DNA from: Linderina pennispora
Taxonomy: Eukaryota; Kickxellomycota; Kickxellomycetes; Kickxellales; Kickxellaceae
DNA length: 64,000 nt
Assembly: GCF_002104995.1 (NCBI RefSeq)
Contig: NW_024468262.1
Span: 372,001-436,000 of the forward strand
Direction: 5' to 3'
Part shown: positions 1 to 9,300 of the stretch, piece after piece
Numbering within the stretch: the first letter of the stretch is position 1
How the letters are laid out: each line of letters begins with the position of its first letter
Made by a program: the position numbers and the translations under genes
The notes under the pieces: generated by a model
Told to the model about the DNA's origin: nothing
Seen by the model: only the letters and a program-made list of their open reading frames with translations
The model's database searches: none

Positions 1-2
1 AA

Positions 3-477
3 ATTGCAGGAAAGTGTTGTGTCATCATGAAAATGAGTCAGCCACATGTTTGTTGTGTTGACGCTATATTGGGCCTGGGATTCATTGTGGGTGGTGGCAC
101 TGGTCGTGTGAGCCCTCCAGGGAATCCGGCATGTCTGCACTACCCCTTTCGCCTTGGGTCCGCCTGGGTCCATCTTGCGCTGCATTTACGGCCAGGCTAG
201 CCAGGCTCCGTCAGTTCTGTTGGGAGCATCGGTGTCAACCACTGTAGACACCGAGTGCATTTTCAGAATGTTCCCTCAGCTGCCTATGCCAGGATCTCAT
301 GTGCGAATTGTCTGCGAGGTTGATGTCCTGATTCTGCTGAGAGGTGTCTGTGCGCAGGCACCATATCAGAATCCAGTGAGCCAGGCTATTGACGAGGCTG
401 TGTTTTCTGGAGCGGCGGTGGTCCGTCCTGGCATTTCCAGTGGATTGAATACCAGAATTCTGCTCTATGGCGAGTGA
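3..477 (+). CDS. 3' part of an unidentified gene (left end cut by window)
   Basis: The reading frame is open from the left edge through ATGs at 28 and 34, then needs a one-base (+1) shift between about 140 and 185 to enter the frame that runs to the stop at 475-477. The last ~105 residues look like real protein: mixed hydrophobic and polar with a compact C-terminus ending in RILLYGE, and no low complexity. I recognise no family. It lies in tandem about 150 bp upstream of HIS7, so the 478-625 stretch should hold its 3' end and the HIS7 promoter. The true start probably lies outside the window. A spurious ORF is still possible. Confidence 0.4.
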
Positions 478-625
478 GTCATTAGGATCGTTCCGCCCAG
501 CACGCCTGGGCTTGAGCATAAGAATGTGCTCTTAAAAGGTTCGAGGCACGACCTCTGGCTCTGCTGTCTTTTCGCTATCCTACTTTCCATACTCGAATTC
601 AATAGCGTCACCTTTCTATTTACAA

Positions 626-2287
626 ATGACGTCGCAAAAGCTGTACTTGCTAGACTACGGAGCCGGCAACGTGCGCAGCCTGCTCAATGCGGTGGAGAAG
701 ATCGGATACAGCATCGAGTACATCCAGACAGCCGAGGACTTTGACAAGGCTGACAAGATCATCTTCCCGGGAGTCGGTGCATTCGGGTATGCCATGCAGG
801 CTCTGCGCGCCAAGGGGTTTGTCGAGCCGCTCAAGGCATATGTGGCATCGGGACGGCCCCTGATGGGTATCTGCGTGGGCATGCAGGTCCTGTTTGACGG
901 CTCCGACGAGTCGCCGAGCGAGCCCGGCCTGGGGATCTTCGAGGGCCAGGTCAAGTTATTCGACAACTCGACAAAGACTGTGCCGCACATGGGCTGGAAC
1001 GCCACGCAGATTGTGCACAGCACTGAGGCTCTGGCAGCGCCGGCTCTGAGCGACCAGTCGCGGTACTACTTCGTGCACTCGTATGGCGTGCCATATACGG
1101 GTCAGGGCTCGCAGACAGAGTTTGTGCATAGTGCGACTCGGTACGGCGACGAGGTTGTAGTCAGCTCAGTATGGAAGGGCAGTGTGTTTGCGACGCAGTT
1201 CCATCCGGAGAAATCGGGCGCCGCCGGCCTTGCTGCGTTGAAATCATTTATCGAGAGCGATCTGGTGCGGCCAGCCAGCGCCAGCCCCGCTGCTCCGCCG
1301 AGTAGCATCCCTGAGGCCTTCACTGTGCGTGTGATTGCTTGCCTGGATGTCCGTGCTAACGACGTCGGTGATCTTGTTGTAACCAAGGGCGACCAGTACG
1401 ATGTGCGCGAGAGCGCTGATAAGGGCGGCGATGTGCGTAATCTGGGCAAACCCGTGGACCTGGCAAGACGGTACTTCGATGAGGGCGCCGATGAGATTGC
1501 ATTCTTGAACATCACCAGCTTCCGCAACATGCCGTTCAAGGACACGCCGATGCTGGAGGTCCTGCGACAGGCGTCGCGCTGTATCTTCGTGCCCCTGACC
1601 ATTGGTGGTGGTGTGCGTGATATTGTCGACCCCGATGGCGAGCACATGTGGCCGGCGGTTCAGGTCGCTGGCGAGTACTTCCGGTCGGGTGCTGACAAGG
1701 TGTCCATTGGCAGCGATGCTGTGTATGCCGCCGAGCGGTACCTGAAGAGAATCGCCGATGGCGAGACGCCGCTGGACGGGACCACGGCGATTGAGCAGAT
1801 CGCTGAGCGCTATGGCCGCCAGGCTGTGGTGATCTCGGTGGATCCCCGCCGCGTCTACGTCAGCGGACCCGAGGACGCTCCTGCCCACCATGTTGTCAAG
1901 ACTGCATTTCCGGGCCCTAATGGCGAGCAATTCTGCTGGTACCAGTGCACTGTCAAGGGCGGCCGAGAGGGCCGCGATATCGACGTGCACCAGCTGGTCA
2001 CCTCCTGCGAGGCCCTGGGTGCCGGTGAGGTGCTGCTCAACTGCATGGACAAGGACGGTACAAACTCAGGCTACGACCTGGAGCTGATTGGCGATGTGAA
2101 AAAGGCTGTCAAGATCCCGGTCATTGCTAGCAGCGGTGCCGGAAAGCCCGAGCACTTTTCCGAGGTTGTCAAGGCCACTGCTGCCGATGCCGTACTGGCT
2201 GCGGGCATCTTCCACCGCCGCGAGGTGCCGATCGCCGACGTCAAGGCTCACCTGAAGGCCGAGGGCATTCAGACCAGAAACGCTTAG
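626..2287 (+). CDS. HIS7: Imidazole glycerol phosphate synthase (bifunctional HisH-HisF)
   Basis: This 553-residue enzyme catalyses the fifth step of histidine synthesis: a glutaminase domain releases ammonia, and a cyclase domain turns PRFAR into imidazole glycerol phosphate and AICAR. The N-terminal class I glutamine amidotransferase (about residues 5-210) shows the nucleophile elbow GICVGMQ with Cys83 and the QFHPEKSG motif with His193 and Glu195, the same positions I recall for yeast HIS7. A short Ala/Ser/Pro linker (about 215-230) leads into the HisF beta/alpha barrel that starts with VRVIACLDVR and later has MDKDGTNSGYD. The fused HisH-HisF architecture is typical of fungi and plants. 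The ATG at 626 follows an in-frame gap and gives the canonical N-terminus. The reading frame is intact without any correction. Confidence 0.97.
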   Translation: MTSQKLYLLDYGAGNVRSLLNAVEKIGYSIEYIQTAEDFDKADKIIFPGVGAFGYAMQALRAKGFVEPLKAYVASGRPLMGICVGMQVLFDGSDESPSEPGLGIFEGQVKLFDNSTKTVPHMGWNATQIVHSTEALAAPALSDQSRYYFVHSYGVPYTGQGSQTEFVHSATRYGDEVVVSSVWKGSVFATQFHPEKSGAAGLAALKSFIESDLVRPASASPAAPPSSIPEAFTVRVIACLDVRANDVGDLVVTKGDQYDVRESADKGGDVRNLGKPVDLARRYFDEGADEIAFLNITSFRNMPFKDTPMLEVLRQASRCIFVPLTIGGGVRDIVDPDGEHMWPAVQVAGEYFRSGADKVSIGSDAVYAAERYLKRIADGETPLDGTTAIEQIAERYGRQAVVISVDPRRVYVSGPEDAPAHHVVKTAFPGPNGEQFCWYQCTVKGGREGRDIDVHQLVTSCEALGAGEVLLNCMDKDGTNSGYDLELIGDVKKAVKIPVIASSGAGKPEHFSEVVKATAADAVLAAGIFHRREVPIADVKAHLKAEGIQTRNA

Positions 2288-2453
2288 TCTACAAATCCAT
2301 AGATGTCCTAATTTTTCTCCATAACTCAGCACACGCCAGAGTGGGGCTCCTTCGATCGGAGAAAAAATTTTCCCTTTGCACCAGATCGTTGCCTAGCCTG
2401 ATCTCACTATTCCAACCAGCTCCTTACATCCCTTACACATACATCCCGCAGCC

Positions 2454-3365
2454 ATGGCTGACGTTGAAGGCACAATCTATTCGATAGCCCTTGAGGAGGC
2501 ACAGGGCGTTGACAACGAGCAGCTACGCGATGCGTTTCCCGAAAGCGTGCAGCTCGAGGCCATCGTCAACGGCGTCAACCGGCTTCTCCAAAAGGGTATG
2601 CTTGAGCTACTGCAGGTTGGAAACCAGGTGCGGTACCGCGCCGTGCGCAGCGACGAGCTAGCGCGGCTGGCAGGCCTGACGACCGACGAGCAGCTCGTGT
2701 ATAAGCACATCCAGGCGAGCAAAAACGAGGGCATCTGGGTGCGCACGCTGAAAATGAAGACCAACCTTTTGCAGGGTGTGATTACACGGGCGCTGAAGAC
2801 GCTCGAGCAAAAGGCGCTGATCAAGTCGGTGAAGTCTGTCAAGCACCCGACGCGCAAGCTGTATATGCTGATTGACATGACGCCGTCGTCGGAGATCACG
2901 GGCGGGCCCTGGTATACGGACCAGGAGTTGGACACCGACTTTATCAACCAGCTAGCAAAACAGTGCTATCAGTTTATCTACGCAAACAGCTACCCGAAGC
3001 ACAACCCGCAGGCTATCTACCCTGCATCGTATACAGGATTCAAGACTTCCTCGCAGATCAAGAGGTTTATCTCGGGCCACAACATCACCAACGTTGATCT
3101 GAGCGACGAGAATATTGAGGAGCTGCTGACCATGCTGGTGTATGATGGCAAGATCGAGCGGATTGCTGCTGCCTTTGAGATGGATGCGGGCAAGACATCG
3201 TCCAGCGGCAAAGACTTTATGTATCGTGCGCTGAGGATCACTGACAAGGACTCGCCATTCACTGATATCCCGTGCGGGCGGTGCCCAGTCTTTGACAAGT
3301 GCAGTGATACCGGCGTCATTACCCCGGGCAAGTGCGAGTACTTTAAAAAGTGGCTATCATTCTGA
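2454..3365 (+). CDS. RPC34: RNA polymerase III subunit C34 (RPC6/POLR3F)
   Basis: This 303-residue subunit of the Pol III-specific C82-C34-C31 subcomplex contacts TFIIIB and helps open promoters in the nucleus. The N-terminal ~140 residues form two winged-helix repeats (VNGVNRLLQKGMLELL and the T-x-D-E-QLVYKHIQASKNEGIWVR type segment). A third winged helix follows with the family signature around GGPWYTDQELD. The C-terminus has the four-cysteine cluster motif PCGRCPVFDKC...GKCEY, known in this family to bind an iron-sulfur cluster. Length matches fungal and animal homologs. The reading frame is intact. It lies 166 bp downstream of HIS7 on the same strand. Confidence 0.96.
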   Translation: MADVEGTIYSIALEEAQGVDNEQLRDAFPESVQLEAIVNGVNRLLQKGMLELLQVGNQVRYRAVRSDELARLAGLTTDEQLVYKHIQASKNEGIWVRTLKMKTNLLQGVITRALKTLEQKALIKSVKSVKHPTRKLYMLIDMTPSSEITGGPWYTDQELDTDFINQLAKQCYQFIYANSYPKHNPQAIYPASYTGFKTSSQIKRFISGHNITNVDLSDENIEELLTMLVYDGKIERIAAAFEMDAGKTSSSGKDFMYRALRITDKDSPFTDIPCGRCPVFDKCSDTGVITPGKCEYFKKWLSF

Positions 3366-3522
3366 GTAAAACTCCATCGGTCTACATAATACATGGCTAT
3401 TGGGTGTACATGTGATCAGAACCATATTTGGAATATTTGATAGTGGTCAGTTGATTTTTGTAACTGGTGATTTACCGCATTTTAGCCATCTAGATTGCAA
3501 TTTCTTTTATTACACTCATATC

Positions 3523-5064
3523 ATGGGACGCTGGACGGACAAACCGTACATTGCACAGAGCGAATGGGCAAATGCCCATAGCGAAGGAGGCATGTCTTTT
3601 GGCGGCAAGAAGACGCAGATCGAATCAATCAAGGATGCCGCGCAACGCCAGCCGTTTGATAGCTGCACACTTTCCTTACGGCCATTTACTGAGCCTGTGT
3701 GCACTCGGGACGGCTCTGTATTCGAGCGCGACAACATCGAAGCGTACATCAAAGAATACCACAAACACCCGGTGACTGGAGAGCCCTTGGCAGCAACCGA
3801 TCTGGTTACACTGAATTACCACAAGAACCAGGACGGCAAGTATGTCGACCCGGTGTCGCTGAAGCCGTTCAGCGAGTTTTCAAAGATTGCAGCCAACGCA
3901 AAAAGCGGGAATGTGTATCTGTGGGAGTCACTCGAGGAGTTCAATATCAAGGAGAAAAATTGGACGGATTTGGTCAGCGGAGAGCCGTTCAAGCGCCAGG
4001 ACATTATCGTTCTACAGGATCCAAAGGCAAAGAAGAAGGCCGTCGTTGCTCAGGGCAAAGAGAGCACATCCGGTGCTACAAAATCTGTGAAGCCCGGTAC
4101 CCCTGCAGCTCCAAAGAGCACGGAGAAACGGCCATACAACGCAGCCAGCTACTCGAAGGGCCAGACTGCAGCGTCGTTCACATCGACTACAATGACGCCG
4201 GTGACCAAGAACGAGTCCGACACGATTGGTGACGAGGAATTCATGTTTGCGCGGGTCAAGGACAAGGGCTATGCGCGCATAGTAACCGACTTTGGCGACA
4301 TTAACCTGGAGCTGTACTGCGACAAGACCCCTATCACCTGCTACAACTTTATCAAGCTCGCGCAGTCCGGCTACTATAAGGGCGTAAAGTTCCACCGCTC
4401 AATCAAAAACTTTATGCTGCAAGGCGGCGACCCTACCGGAACAGGCCGTGGTGGCAAGTCCTTCTGGGGCAAGGACTTTAAGGACGAGATCAAGCAGGGC
4501 AAGTCGCATTCAGAGCGCGGCGTCCTGTCGATGGCCAACCGTGGACCAAACACCAATTCATCGCAGTTCTTCATTCTGTATAGGGCTGCCACGCACTTGG
4601 ATGGGAAGCACACGATATTTGGCCGTGTCGTTGGCGGGCTGCCTGTGCTGGCCAAGATCGAGGCTGTGCCAACTGATAGCATGGACCGGCCCGAGAAAGA
4701 CGTTGTGATTAAGGACGTCAAGGTGTTTGTGGATCCGTTTGGCGAGTTCCAGAAACGACTGGAGCGCAAGATTGAGCATGAGGAAAGCGAGCAGGCGCTG
4801 AAGGAAGGTAAGCGCAAACGCACAGAGGAAGAGGAGCTGGAGCATGAGCGCAATACGACTACATGGCTCGGAACAAAGGTGCCATCGCGCTCTTCAGAAC
4901 CCAGGGCCGACCCGGCAGATGGGTCAACTGCCACAGCGTCCAGGCGTGGCGTTGGCAGGTACCTGAAGAAGGTGCATCTCGATAATCCAAAGCACGCAGC
5001 AGACGCTGAACAAGAGTCCAACGCACAGAGCGGGTACAAGTTTGGTGATTTCGGTGACTGGTAA
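3523..5064 (+). CDS. PPIL2: U-box peptidyl-prolyl cis-trans isomerase, PPIL2/Cyp60 type
   Basis: A 513-residue spliceosome-associated cyclophilin with E3-ligase-like U-boxes. I chose the ATG at 3523 (MGRWTDKPY) because PPIL2 homologs begin with a similar motif and the upstream in-frame extension from 3400 is AT-rich leader-like sequence. Residues about 40-160 hold the U-box segment (FDSCTLSLRPFTEPVC..., then SLKPFSEFSK and LVSGEPFKRQDII). After a Lys/Ala/Ser linker, residues about 245-400 form the cyclophilin domain with VKFHRSIKNFMLQGGDPTG, carrying the catalytic Arg, and NSSQFFI. The position equal to Trp121 of CypA is His in THLDGKHTIFG. A charged, likely coiled tail follows. The frame is intact. 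It converges with SWC2, stops only 36 bp apart. Confidence 0.94.
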   Translation: MGRWTDKPYIAQSEWANAHSEGGMSFGGKKTQIESIKDAAQRQPFDSCTLSLRPFTEPVCTRDGSVFERDNIEAYIKEYHKHPVTGEPLAATDLVTLNYHKNQDGKYVDPVSLKPFSEFSKIAANAKSGNVYLWESLEEFNIKEKNWTDLVSGEPFKRQDIIVLQDPKAKKKAVVAQGKESTSGATKSVKPGTPAAPKSTEKRPYNAASYSKGQTAASFTSTTMTPVTKNESDTIGDEEFMFARVKDKGYARIVTDFGDINLELYCDKTPITCYNFIKLAQSGYYKGVKFHRSIKNFMLQGGDPTGTGRGGKSFWGKDFKDEIKQGKSHSERGVLSMANRGPNTNSSQFFILYRAATHLDGKHTIFGRVVGGLPVLAKIEAVPTDSMDRPEKDVVIKDVKVFVDPFGEFQKRLERKIEHEESEQALKEGKRKRTEEEELEHERNTTTWLGTKVPSRSSEPRADPADGSTATASRRGVGRYLKKVHLDNPKHAADAEQESNAQSGYKFGDFGDW

Positions 5065-5100
5065 CTCGATCTCAATAAATGGCAGCTATAATACAATTGG

Positions 5101-6051
5101 CTAAAGCGATGCTGAGCTTCCCCACACACCCAGATCATAAAAGTATGCGTGCTCGCCGCGAGCCAGCTCCTCCAGGACCCGGTACGCCCGCGCATTGGCG
5201 TACGGGACCCTGACTCGCGGGTGGAAGTAGCGTGCAGGCAGTCCGGTGACAGGGCACAGCGGTGGGTCCTTGATCAGCATTCGGCGGCTCCACGGGTTGA
5301 CTGGGTAGTGCTTGTCATCGATCTCGTCCAGCGAATACTCCGTCTTCACCTCCCGCACCAGCGGCTCTCCAGAACTGACAGCCGCTGACTTCCAGTGGAC
5401 AACCGGCTGGATGATAAGCGGTGCCTTGCGTGCACTGGCCGCCCTCTGTCGCATCTTTTCCTCAGCCGCCATCTCCTGGAACTCTTTCAGCTTCTCCATG
5501 TTCAGCTTCTCCGTCTGCTTTGCCTCCTCCAGCAGCTCCTCTTGCGTCAGCGCCGCCTCCTCTGCCTTCTTTGGCTTCTTGTGCCTCCGCTTAATGTCTG
5601 CCATCACCTCGCGCTCGTGCTTCAGCATGTCACTCTCCTTTGCCTTGCGCACTGCTGACGAGCGGCTTGAAAACCGCACCGCAAATTCCGGCGCCTTGGA
5701 TTTGCGCGTCGAGTCGCTGTCAGAAGGCTCCTTCTTCGCTTTGGTCTTGAGGCTGGCGAACCGCGGCACGATGCGCTTCTTCGCCAGCTTGCGCTTTTGC
5801 CTGCGCTCTGCCTTGGCGATCAGGGCTTCAGCCAGTTTGCTGGCGTCGGCGGCCGCGTGCTCGACCTCGGAGTCCGTTTCTTCGAAATCGGAATCAACCA
5901 CATCCTCCTCATCGCCCTTCTTGACGAAATCCTCGTCTTCGTCGCTGCCAGCAATCTCGCCGCTGTCGAGCTTGGCCTGCTCTTCCTCAACCATTGTTCG
6001 CAGCTTGTTGCCAGCATTGGCACGCCGGGATCGTTTTGCCGTGGCGCTCAT
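5101..6051 (-). CDS. VPS72: SWR1-complex subunit Swc2/Vps72 (YL1 family)
   Basis: A 316-residue nuclear protein of the SWR1 chromatin remodeller; this family binds the H2A.Z-H2B dimer during histone exchange. The start ATG at 6051 (MSATAKRSRRANAG) gives the standard YL1 N-terminus; the in-frame ATG 60 bases upstream adds a non-homologous leader. Residues about 1-70 are acidic (DEDEDFV, DSDFEETDSE), followed by long Lys/Arg/Glu helices. The C-terminal YL1_C domain carries CPVTGLPARYFHPRVRVPYA. The frame is intact. It faces PPIL2 tail to tail with 36 bp between stops, so their 3' UTRs very likely overlap. Confidence 0.93.
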   Translation of the reverse strand: MSATAKRSRRANAGNKLRTMVEEEQAKLDSGEIAGSDEDEDFVKKGDEEDVVDSDFEETDSEVEHAAADASKLAEALIAKAERRQKRKLAKKRIVPRFASLKTKAKKEPSDSDSTRKSKAPEFAVRFSSRSSAVRKAKESDMLKHEREVMADIKRRHKKPKKAEEAALTQEELLEEAKQTEKLNMEKLKEFQEMAAEEKMRQRAASARKAPLIIQPVVHWKSAAVSSGEPLVREVKTEYSLDEIDDKHYPVNPWSRRMLIKDPPLCPVTGLPARYFHPRVRVPYANARAYRVLEELARGEHAYFYDLGVWGSSASL

Positions 6052-6384
6052 AGTTGTATAGATGTGAAAAGGACGAGCTGAAGTTAGAGGGTTCAAGCAT
6101 GCAAGCCTCATAGCGGCCCTTGGGTTACCATCACCGCCATGTACCTCATCGATAGTTGCCAGCTAATTGGAGTATGGGGCGCCGGCTGATTTCGACATTG
6201 CCGCCATCATTCGGCATGTAGCAGACATAACATCTCGGCTCGACCTAGCATATTACTCGCGTCAGGTTTCGGCCATTCACTAAGAGCAATCCCAGTCCAG
6301 CATCAACATTGATACGAAACATATGGTCCATTGGCTATTGATATTGGTAGTGGTAGAAGGATAGTAACGAAGACACACCCTTGC

Positions 6385-9300
6385 TTAGTTGATGTCGAGG
6401 ATCTTCTTGAGCTTGATAATCAGTGCCCACTCCTCCTTGGACACGTCATTGCGGAAGCTCTCCTTCAGTACGTTGATACTGCCACGAGTGATGTGCGAGT
6501 AGATCTCGTCCTCATCGGTGAAGTGGCGACCGTACATCTTGGGCGTGTCATAGACAGGGCAGTCAATGCGGACAGCGACACCAGCACCAGACTCGCCCTT
6601 GCGCACGACCTCGACCTGCTTGTGGTTGATCTCCATGCTGGAAACCTTGCCCAGGTTGATGATCTCGCGGGTCTTGGTCTCGGGGTCCCACTTGGCGACG
6701 CACACCGGCGTCCCCTGGCGCAGCTGGCCCTCAACGACGTCGCAGCCGATAATCAGCGGGTCGCGCTTGTTGAAAGCGGCGCCCTTGATCATCTTGAGCG
6801 TGCACGGGAAGATAGCCTGCGGCGCCTGGTCCTTGCGCTTCTGCTCCATGATTTCGGCGATTGTACGCGGTGAAGGCATCAAACAAATGGTAGATAATGT
6901 CGGCCTTGAACACCTTGACACCAAACTCGTCGGCCAGCTCCTCAGCCTCCTTGTCGACCTTGACATCAAAGCAAAGCATGACGGCAAACTCCTTGGCCTT
7001 CTCCAGCATGGCCGAGGCACGGGTCACGTCCTTCTTGTGGACCGGGCCGATGTTGATTCCCGACACCGGGATCTTGGACACGCGCAGGAACTCGAGCAGA
7101 GCCTCGAAGTGAGCCGAGCGTCGATGCCTGCACCCAGACACCGCGGCCAGACTTGTCGATGGCGTCGTTGAGCGAGGTGAGATCCGACATGATCTCGTCC
7201 ATGAGCTCCTCCTCGTCATCGTCAGGACCAACAACCATCAGGCGCGAACCAGCGATGGCGCGCTCGAGACCCGGCGCAGTGATCTTGACACCCATAGCGG
7301 CCTTGATCGACTTGTGGTGGACGTAGGCCGACTTGACACGCAGCTCACGCATGGGCTGGGGTGTGAGCAGTGCACGCACGTTGGTGACGATGGGGCCGTC
7401 CAAGCCGCACACGACGATCCGGTCGCCCTCATGAAGAACACCGTTGGACAGGACGACGTCAATGGTGGTTCCAAGACCCTCAACAACCTTGACCTCAAGC
7501 ACAGTGCACTCGAGCTCGGACAGATACATGAGCTTGTCGGACATGTGGGTCTGTGTCAGGCCAACGAGCAGGACCGAGAATGTCGGGAATACCCTCGCCA
7601 GAGATGGCCGACGTGGGCACCAGCGACACGTACTTGGTCATCTTCGGGTTCTCATAGTAGACGCGTGCGTTGAGTCCCTGCTCGGCGAAAAGCGGTGATT
7701 GTGTCCTCGAGGCGCTTAGCAAACTCGCGCTGCGAGTGCTGGGGCTGGCTCTTAAGACTGTCACGGAACGGGCTGTTGGGGATGGGCTTCCAGTCGTAGA
7801 TGCGGTCGACCTTGTTCAGAGCGACAATGAAGGGCGTCTTGCGGTCACGCAGCAGGCGCAGCGACTCGAGAGTCTGGGGCTCGAGACCGTGCATGATATC
7901 GACGACCAGGATCGCAATGTTACACAGCGACGAACCACGCGAACGCAGGTTGGTAAACGACTCGTGTCCCGGGGTATCGATGATGAGCAGGCCAGGCACG
8001 TTGATCTCCAGCTTGCCCTTGGTGTTGATGGCTGCGGTCTTCTGCTTGATGGCATCGGCCGGGAAGTAGGTAGCACCGATCTGCTGGGTGATACCGCCAG
8101 CTTCGCCCTCCTGGACGTTGGTCTGGCGGATCTTGTCGAGCAGCTTGGTGTTGTGTGTGACAGTGAAGTCGCCAAGCAGGAAGCGCGAGTTCGGGCCGCT
8201 GACAGTGAAGCCGTAGTAGTCGCCCTCGCCAATGCTGGCAACAACAAACGGCGACGAGCTGAACAGGCAGTTGAGCCACTGGTCCTGCGTCTTGGCCGAC
8301 GCGCGCTTGGACTCGAGCTGGACCAGGCTGCTGACCTGCTGCATGGCAGGGCCACTGAGCTTGATGCTCCAGCCTGCGCCAGCCTCAATTTCGGAAACAG
8401 AGCCCACCTGCAGGCCAACAGAGCGGGCGAGCTTTTTGACAGAGACAGCAAGCTCATTGCTCTGCGAGCACAGCTCCCAGCTCTCAGCGGAGACAGCTGT
8501 ACCACGCACATCGCGGGCCTCGCCAGCGCTGTAAGCGCCAGCAGCGTCAACCAGACCAGCCAGAAGGGCGCGGCGGTTCTCCTTGGAGGAGCGCATCAGC
8601 ACATCGGGAATGGCGGCAGTGCGCGAGACGCCCAGGCGGGTCACCAGGACTCTCGAGCTTGGCGTCATCGGCAGTGACCGCCGAAGCAAACGCCTGTACC
8701 TTGGCTGCGACCTCAGCGCCGAGCTGGGCCTTGGCCTCCTGGGCAGCAGCGAGCCACAGACCCAGGCGCCAGAACGCGAGCTGCTCGAGCTGCTCCGAGG
8801 CATGCAACCTCGCCAAAGACCTCGCGCAGAGCAAGAGTGATGGGCTCGACGGCATCAGCCGGGTACTCCACACCGTGCTCGGGGACGTACATGAGCCAGC
8901 GGCTGCGCTCAACAGTGTTGGTCGCCAGGAAGTCGAGCACAGGCACCTGCCAGATATCGAGCGACCAGGCGGGCAGCGCCGCAAGAGCCTCAGCCTCGGT
9001 GGCAAACTGGCCAACAACGCGGACGCCGGGTTTGTTGCTAGCACCGTCGATGTAGACCTCCTTGGCAGCGAACGCGTCAGAGCCATCCTCGGCGACAACA
9101 GCCTCGACCCAGGGCTTGGTCAGGTTGATCAGAACCAGGATATGCTCGCCGTTGCAGACAAAGGACTCGGCACCGCTGGCAGAGTCCGGCGTGATGCGGT
9201 ACAGCTGGCCCTGCTCGTGGATCAGCGAGCCGACACGGACCTGGCGCGGTGTGCAGTCATCTCCCATCAGCAGCTCGTTCTCCTTGATGTCCTGGACAAA